A stretch of DNA of 37,929 nt, from NCBI GenBank assembly GCA_003278145.1, contig QCGV01000010.1, positions 1 to 37,929 of the forward strand, given 5' to 3'. A program made the position numbers and the translations under genes. The notes beneath the pieces were generated by a model. That model was not told the origin of the DNA. It did not search any database and saw nothing but the letters and a program-made list of their open reading frames with translations. This document shows, in pieces, positions 33,671 through 37,929 of the stretch. This DNA comes from OCS116 cluster bacterium AG-390-A19. Its GTDB lineage: Bacteria; Pseudomonadota; Alphaproteobacteria; MED-G09. How positions within the stretch are numbered: the first letter of the stretch is position 1; each line of letters begins with the position of its first letter.

Positions 33671-33746
33671 TCCCCGGTAGCTCAGTTGGTAGAGCAAGCG
33701 GCTGTTAACCGCTTTGTCGCTGGTTCGAGTCCGGCCCGGGGAGCCA
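33671..33746 (+). tRNA. tRNA-Asn (anticodon GTT)
   Basis: A complete cloverleaf: acceptor TCCCCGG/CCGGGGA, D arm GCTC-AGTTGGTA-GAGC, anticodon loop CTGTTAA (anticodon GTT), T arm CTGG-TTCGAGT-CCGG, discriminator G and encoded CCA. It is 76 bases long. Confidence 0.97.
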
Positions 33747-33801
33747 TTTTTTTAAAATTTTTTATTTAAAATTTTTCCGACTATTGATATTATTAATAAT
33801 C

Positions 33802-34029
33802 ATGAAAAAAATTAAATTATTAGTTATTACTTTTATGTTTCCTTTAATCCTTATGAATTGCTCAAATCAATATGATGGAGGAATTTACACTGGTAATTCT
33901 ATGTCTTCAAAAAAATCTACTGAACAGAATGATCAGGAAATTGAAGTAATTGAAGAAAAATTAACATCTGAAACTATTTCAACTCAATCTTCTGATCAAA
34001 AAATTGAAAATGAAGATAATTATAAATAA
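33802..34029 (+). CDS. Small predicted lipoprotein
   Basis: A 75-residue protein from ATG 33802 (MKKIKLLVITFMFPLILMNC) with a lipobox LILMNC and lipidated Cys20. The remaining 55 residues are polar and acidic (Ser/Glu/Gln/Lys), probably disordered, with no recognisable domain. The frame extends to an ATG at 33784, but the KK-containing start gives a proper signal peptide. It lies 29 bases before the flavoprotein gene and may share its transcript. Confidence 0.65.
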   Translation: MKKIKLLVITFMFPLILMNCSNQYDGGIYTGNSMSSKKSTEQNDQEIEVIEEKLTSETISTQSSDQKIENEDNYK

Positions 34030-34058
34030 AAGAAAAGTTTAAATTTTAGGGATTTTCT

Positions 34059-35330
34059 ATGAAATTTGCCGTTGTTGGTTCCGGTATATCAGGTCTTTCA
34101 ATGGCCTTAATTTTATCTCAAGATCATGAGGTTACTTTATATGAAATTGATGAGAGGTTTGGAGGTCACTCAAATACTATCGAGGCTGACTACAATGGTA
34201 AAAAAATAAATGTTGATACAGGTTTTATTGTTTTTAATAAATTAAATTATCCAAACCTAATAAAATTATTTAAATTTCTATCAGTTAAATATGAAGATAG
34301 CGACATGAGCTTATCAATTGATCATCAAAAGAATAATATTGAGTGGTCAGGTCAGGATATAAAAACAATATTTGCTAAAAAAAAATATTTTGGCAATTTA
34401 AAATTTTTGTTTGCTGTTTTACAAATTTTAATTTTTAATTTTCATGTAAAATATATCTTAAATTATAAAAATATTGAAAATATATCTCTTGAAGAATGGT
34501 TGAAAAAGAAATTTTATAGCAAAAGTTTTTTGGAGTTATACTTAATCCCTATGGCTGGGGCAATTTGGTCCATGCCCCAAAAAGATATTATGAATTATCC
34601 AGTTAGGTCTCTTTTTGAATTCTTTAATAATCATAAGCTTCTTCATGGCAAAAAAGACAGGCCTAAATGGTTAACTGTTTCGGGAGGAAGTATTAATTAT
34701 GTAAATAAAATTATCAATTTTCTTAGAGCAAACCCTAGAGTAAAATTATTAAAAAATAATGGTGTGAAGAAAATAAAAAGAGAAAAAGGGTTTATTAAAA
34801 TTACAGATAATGAGGGAAATACCTCTAAAGTTGATCATATTATTTTTTCACAAAATCCGTCAAAAGTAATTAATATTTTAAGTGATATTCAGAAAAAGGA
34901 GTTGGATCTCTTGGGAAAATTTAAGGCTAATAAAAATACCGCTTATCTTCATTCTGATGAGAGTATTATGCCAAAAACAAAAAAAATATGGTCATCTTGG
35001 AATATATTTGTTCCTAAAGATGAAAGAAACCATATTTCAGTAACTTACTGGATGAATAAACTTCAAAATATTAATAACAAAACACCATTATTTTTAAGCC
35101 TAAACCCAGTACGTCTTCCAAATGAAGGTTCTATTTTTAAAGTTATAGACTACGAACATCCAGTATTTGATAGTAAATCAATAACAGCTCTTAAATTTTT
35201 GGATGAAATACAAGGGCTTAATAATACCTGGTATTGCGGCGCTTGGTCTGGAAATGGCTTTCATGAAGATGGTTTAAACTCTAGTTTGAAAGTTGCTAAT
35301 AAACTTGGGATAAAAGCGTTATGGGATTAA
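34059..35330 (+). CDS. FAD/NAD(P)-binding amine-oxidase-like flavoprotein (COG2907)
   Basis: A 423-residue flavoprotein with the dinucleotide-binding GSGISGLS at residues 7-14, an ERFGGHSNT element near 36-44, and a closing WYCGAWSGNGFHEDGLNS that completes the FAD site. It has the COG2907 type found beside DUF1365 and CFA-synthase-like genes. The activity is unproven: flavin-dependent oxidation or desaturation of membrane acyl chains is the usual proposal from that context. It is the first of three overlapping genes; its stop overlaps the DUF1365 start by 10 bases. Confidence 0.88.
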   Translation: MKFAVVGSGISGLSMALILSQDHEVTLYEIDERFGGHSNTIEADYNGKKINVDTGFIVFNKLNYPNLIKLFKFLSVKYEDSDMSLSIDHQKNNIEWSGQDIKTIFAKKKYFGNLKFLFAVLQILIFNFHVKYILNYKNIENISLEEWLKKKFYSKSFLELYLIPMAGAIWSMPQKDIMNYPVRSLFEFFNNHKLLHGKKDRPKWLTVSGGSINYVNKIINFLRANPRVKLLKNNGVKKIKREKGFIKITDNEGNTSKVDHIIFSQNPSKVINILSDIQKKELDLLGKFKANKNTAYLHSDESIMPKTKKIWSSWNIFVPKDERNHISVTYWMNKLQNINNKTPLFLSLNPVRLPNEGSIFKVIDYEHPVFDSKSITALKFLDEIQGLNNTWYCGAWSGNGFHEDGLNSSLKVANKLGIKALWD

Positions 35331-36115
35331 GAACATCAATTTTTGATGGCGTAGTTGTTCATTCAAGACTAATTCCAAAGAGACATAGTTTTAAATATAG
35401 AGTTTTCTCGATATTATTTAATATTGATGATCTAAAAAATTTTTCAAATAAATATATATTTTTTTCTTATAATAAGTTTAATTTATTTTCCTTTTTCGAT
35501 AAAGATCATGGTGAAAAAGATGGCTCAAAACCAAGAGAATGGATTTTAAAAATTGCAAAAAATCAAAATATAAGTTGTGATAATTTAAGAATTTTTTGTT
35601 TATGTTATCCTCGTGTTCTTGGTTACGTCTTTAATCCTATTAGCGTCTGGTTTGTTTATGATGAAGAACATTTAAAAATGATAGTTTATGAAGTAAGAAA
35701 TACGTTTGGCGAGGATCACTCTTATTCATTCAAGATAGATGATAAATTTGATCTAGATAACCATAAAACAAAGAAGTTAATGCATGTTTCACCTTTTATT
35801 AGTATGGATGGAGAGTATAAATTCTCTACAAAAATAAATAAGAGGAAAGTCAGTATAGTTATAAAAGGATTTATAGAAAAAAAACATTTAATAACCGCTT
35901 CCTTTAAAGGAATATATTCTCCTTTTAATGATAAAAAACTATTATCTAATTTTTTAAAATATCCATTTCTAACATTAAAAATTTCATTTAGTATTCATTT
36001 TCAAGCATTGATTTTATGGCTTAAAAATATTAAAATTGTTAAACATATAAAATCTAAATACTCTAAAATTTCATATAATGGTAAGTATTCATATAACGAA
36101 AAGTATAAAAGATGA
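35321..36115 (+). CDS. DUF1365 family protein
   Basis: A 264-residue protein with the DUF1365 pattern: SIFDGVVVHSRLIPKRHSFK at the start, LCYPRVLGYVFNPISVWFVY in the middle, then EVRNTFGEDHSYSF and MHVSPFISMDGEYKF. It is basic, with a hydrophobic stretch near the C-terminus that may lie at the membrane. The biochemical role is unknown; members are nearly always beside CFA-synthase-like and COG2907 genes. It overlaps its upstream partner by 10 bases and the downstream one by 4. Confidence 0.88.
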   Translation: MGLRTSIFDGVVVHSRLIPKRHSFKYRVFSILFNIDDLKNFSNKYIFFSYNKFNLFSFFDKDHGEKDGSKPREWILKIAKNQNISCDNLRIFCLCYPRVLGYVFNPISVWFVYDEEHLKMIVYEVRNTFGEDHSYSFKIDDKFDLDNHKTKKLMHVSPFISMDGEYKFSTKINKRKVSIVIKGFIEKKHLITASFKGIYSPFNDKKLLSNFLKYPFLTLKISFSIHFQALILWLKNIKIVKHIKSKYSKISYNGKYSYNEKYKR

Positions 36116-37281
36116 TTAATAGAATTTTTAAAAAATATTTATCAGATATTGGTGAAAAAATTTCAAATGGTAAGCTAACTATAACACTGCCAAACAATGA
36201 AAGTTTAGAATTTTTTGGCAAAGGTGATCTTGAATCTAACCTAAAATTAAACTCATACATGCCAATATTAAGAACTATCACATCTGGACATGTTGGATTT
36301 GCTGAAAGTTATCTTAAGGGCGAATGGACAAGCTCCGACCTAGAGTCTTTACTTGAAATTATGGTAACAAATTTACCTGAAGCATTTAGTGCAAAAAGCA
36401 AGATTCATCTTACATATAATAGAATTATTCATTTTTTTAGAGAAAATACAAAATCTAGGGCTAAAAAGAATATTCAATATCATTATGACCTTGGTAATGA
36501 TTTCTATAAGCTTTGGTTAGACGAAACCATGACATACTCTAGTGCTATTTTTAAAAATGAAAAAGAAAGCTTAACTGAAGCACAAGAAAATAAGTACCAA
36601 CTTTTAATAGATAGTCTTGATATAAAATCTCACCATAAGGTTTTAGAAATTGGTTGCGGATGGGGTGGATTCGCCGAGTATGCAGCAAAAAAAGTTGGTT
36701 GCACTATAAAAGGAATAACCATAAGTCCTAGTCAATTAAAATTTGCTACAAATAGAATAAAAGAGTTAAATCTGGATAATAAAGTTTCTCTTGAGCTTTG
36801 TGATTACCGAGACTTAAAAGGTAAATATGATAGAGTTGTTTCAATTGAAATGATTGAGGCCGTAGGTGAAAGGTATTGGAGAAATTACTTTAAAAAAATA
36901 AAAGATGTTTTAAAAAAGGATGGATTAGCTGGAATACAAGTAATTTTGATAAACAATAAAAGCTATCAGAAATATAGCAAATCAGTAGATTTTATTCAAA
37001 AATACGTTTTTCCTGGTGGAATGCTTCCTTCACAAGAAAAATTAAATGAAAATTATGTTAATGCCGGTTTAATTGAAATTAATTCTCATTCTTTTGGAAA
37101 GTCATATGCAAAAACTCTTACTATTTGGCATAAAGAATTTTTAAACTCATTATCATCCATAAAAAAACTTGGATTTGATATTAAACTTGAGAGAATATTC
37201 AAATATTATTTTTCATATTGTAAGGCAGGTTTTAATTCAGAAAAAATTGATGTTGCTCAAAAAATTATCAAGTTAAGCTAG
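36112..37281 (+). CDS. Cyclopropane-fatty-acyl-phospholipid synthase-like methyltransferase
   Basis: A 389-residue SAM-dependent enzyme of the CFA family. It has the lipid/cofactor segment [20 protein letters not shown] (124-143), SAM motif [15 protein letters not shown] (178-192), [15 protein letters not shown], and the C-terminal [10 protein letters not shown] that carries the family cysteine. It transfers a methyl group from SAM to the double bond of an unsaturated phospholipid acyl chain, giving a cyclopropane or methyl product. In this flavoprotein/DUF1365 context a methylated or further-oxidised product (furan-fatty-acid-type) is possible. It starts at an ATGA overlap with DUF1365 and its last four bases overlap rplQ on the other strand. 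Confidence 0.92.
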   Translation: MINRIFKKYLSDIGEKISNGKLTITLPNNESLEFFGKGDLESNLKLNSYMPILRTITSGHVGFAESYLKGEWTSSDLESLLEIMVTNLPEAFSAKSKIHLTYNRIIHFFRENTKSRAKKNIQYHYDLGNDFYKLWLDETMTYSSAIFKNEKESLTEAQENKYQLLIDSLDIKSHHKVLEIGCGWGGFAEYAAKKVGCTIKGITISPSQLKFATNRIKELNLDNKVSLELCDYRDLKGKYDRVVSIEMIEAVGERYWRNYFKKIKDVLKKDGLAGIQVILINNKSYQKYSKSVDFIQKYVFPGGMLPSQEKLNENYVNAGLIEINSHSFGKSYAKTLTIWHKEFLNSLSSIKKLGFDIKLERIFKYYFSYCKAGFNSEKIDVAQKIIKLS

Positions 37282-37700
37282 GCTTCAACCTCATCGAATT
37301 CTTTCTCAATAACTGGACCAGAATCCTGGCCAAGTGCTTCAGGATCTCTATCTACAAACTCTATTACAGCCATTGGGGCAGAATCTCCATATCGAAAACC
37401 AGCTTTCATAATTCTTGTGTAACCACCACTTCTCTCTTTATACCTCTCAGCTAAAACATCAAATACTTTAGCTCCCCAAGTCTTTTCTGGTACAATCGAA
37501 TAAAGTTTTCTTCTTGCATTTAAGTCGCCTTTTTTTCCTAACGTAATTAATTTTTCTACAAAAGGAGCTAATTCTTTAGCCTTAGGTAAGGTTGTCTTAA
37601 TCTGTTCATGCTTTATTAATGCAACAGCCATGTTTGCCAAAAGAGCCTTTCTATGGCTTGATGTTCTATTAAGTTTTCTTTTTGATATTTTATGGCGCAT
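37278..37700 (-). CDS. rplQ: 50S ribosomal protein L17 (bL17)
   Basis: A 140-residue ribosomal protein starting [20 protein letters not shown], the invariant bL17 N-terminus, with [20 protein letters not shown] and [20 protein letters not shown]. It has an acidic C-terminal tail ([13 protein letters not shown]), common in alphaproteobacteria. It lies 15 bases downstream of rpoA, the usual end of the alpha/ribosomal operon. It overlaps the convergent CFA-like gene by 4 bases. Confidence 0.97.
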   Translation of the reverse strand: MRHKISKRKLNRTSSHRKALLANMAVALIKHEQIKTTLPKAKELAPFVEKLITLGKKGDLNARRKLYSIVPEKTWGAKVFDVLAERYKERSGGYTRIMKAGFRYGDSAPMAVIEFVDRDPEALGQDSGPVIEKEFDEVEA

Positions 37701-37715
37701 TTTTAAAAACCTTTA

Positions 37716-37929
37716 CTAAAATTTATCAGATGCTTTTCTAGCAAGCTCATCAACATTTTCTGGAGGCCATGTTGGAACGTCCATACCAAGTGATAAACCC
37801 ATTTCTGTAAGAACTTCTTTTATTTCATTAAGAGATTTTCTTCCAAAGTTTGGTGTTCTTAACATTTCATTTTCGCTTTTAAGAATCAAATCACCGATAT
37901 AAACAATATTATCATTTTTTAAACAATTA
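37716..37929 (-). CDS. rpoA: RNA polymerase alpha subunit, C-terminal part (cut by window edge)
   Basis: The minus-strand frame open to the window edge encodes about 70 residues of the alpha C-terminal domain: [20 protein letters not shown], then [20 protein letters not shown] and the end ARKASDKF. These include the helices contacting UP elements and activators. The rest of the gene lies outside the window. rplQ follows after 15 bases, confirming the rpoA-rplQ order. Confidence 0.95.
   Translation of the reverse strand, partial: NCLKNDNIVYIGDLILKSENEMLRTPNFGRKSLNEIKEVLTEMGLSLGMDVPTWPPENVDELARKASDKF

Overview
The window comes from an AT-rich, densely packed alphaproteobacterial chromosome, most likely a streamlined surface-ocean lineage. 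Three things point there. There is a blue-type proton-pumping proteorhodopsin. There are alphaproteobacterial markers: a PopZ-like protein, a PF03981 ubiquinol-cytochrome c chaperone, and the plsX-fabH-ihfA-merR order. Gaps are very short and several convergent genes overlap by a few bases. I cannot name the clade from sequence alone (AEGEAN-169, HIMB59 or SAR116-type organisms would fit).

Layout. 1-3100: the 3' end of a PQQ-dependent dehydrogenase with a DUF2237 gene; then proteorhodopsin with a strong terminator; then a minus-strand group of small secreted or membrane genes, including a MAPEG-family protein and several micro-ORFs. 3100-8700: a MATE exporter; a minus-strand oxygenase unit (AlkB/XylM-type hydroxylase, [2Fe-2S] ferredoxin, 69-residue membrane protein) divergent from an OYE-type flavin oxidoreductase; and a lone MrcB_N + NOV_C (DUF3578/DUF3883) predicted nuclease. 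8800-12000: tRNA-Pro and a run of small or accessory genes (two SnoaL-like folds, a YcgN-type cysteine-rich protein, secreted hypotheticals). 12000-16950: core lipid and envelope genes, namely merR-ihfA-fabH-plsX-cytochrome bc1 chaperone facing bamE-iscA/erpA-xthA. 16940-23900: ilvD, a methyltransferase, valS, popZ-like and tolC on the minus strand. 24000-28900: tRNA-Cys, sucA, sucB and an unrecognised lysine-rich gene. 28900-31440: a minus-strand cluster of cytochrome P450, small coiled-coil protein, desaturase/hydroxylase and small membrane protein. 31500-37300: tandem duplicated zinc-independent MDR oxidoreductases, tRNA-Asn, a small lipoprotein, then an overlapping trio of flavoprotein, DUF1365 and CFA-synthase-like methyltransferase. 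37278-37929: rplQ and the end of rpoA, the tail of the ribosomal-protein operon.

Working together: the accessory content is dominated by oxygen- and redox-dependent chemistry on hydrophobic substrates (AlkB-like hydroxylase with its own ferredoxin, P450, a three-histidine-box desaturase, OYE, two MDR reductases, PQQ dehydrogenase) and by membrane-lipid modification (CFA-like cluster), in a light-harvesting cell. The most attractive leads are the AlkB-like enzyme with an altered histidine box plus an unnamed membrane partner, the lone MrcB_N-NOV_C protein, a 22-bp perfect palindrome just before sucA, an operator-like repeat at the predicted tolC start site, and a set of unannotated membrane micro-ORFs.
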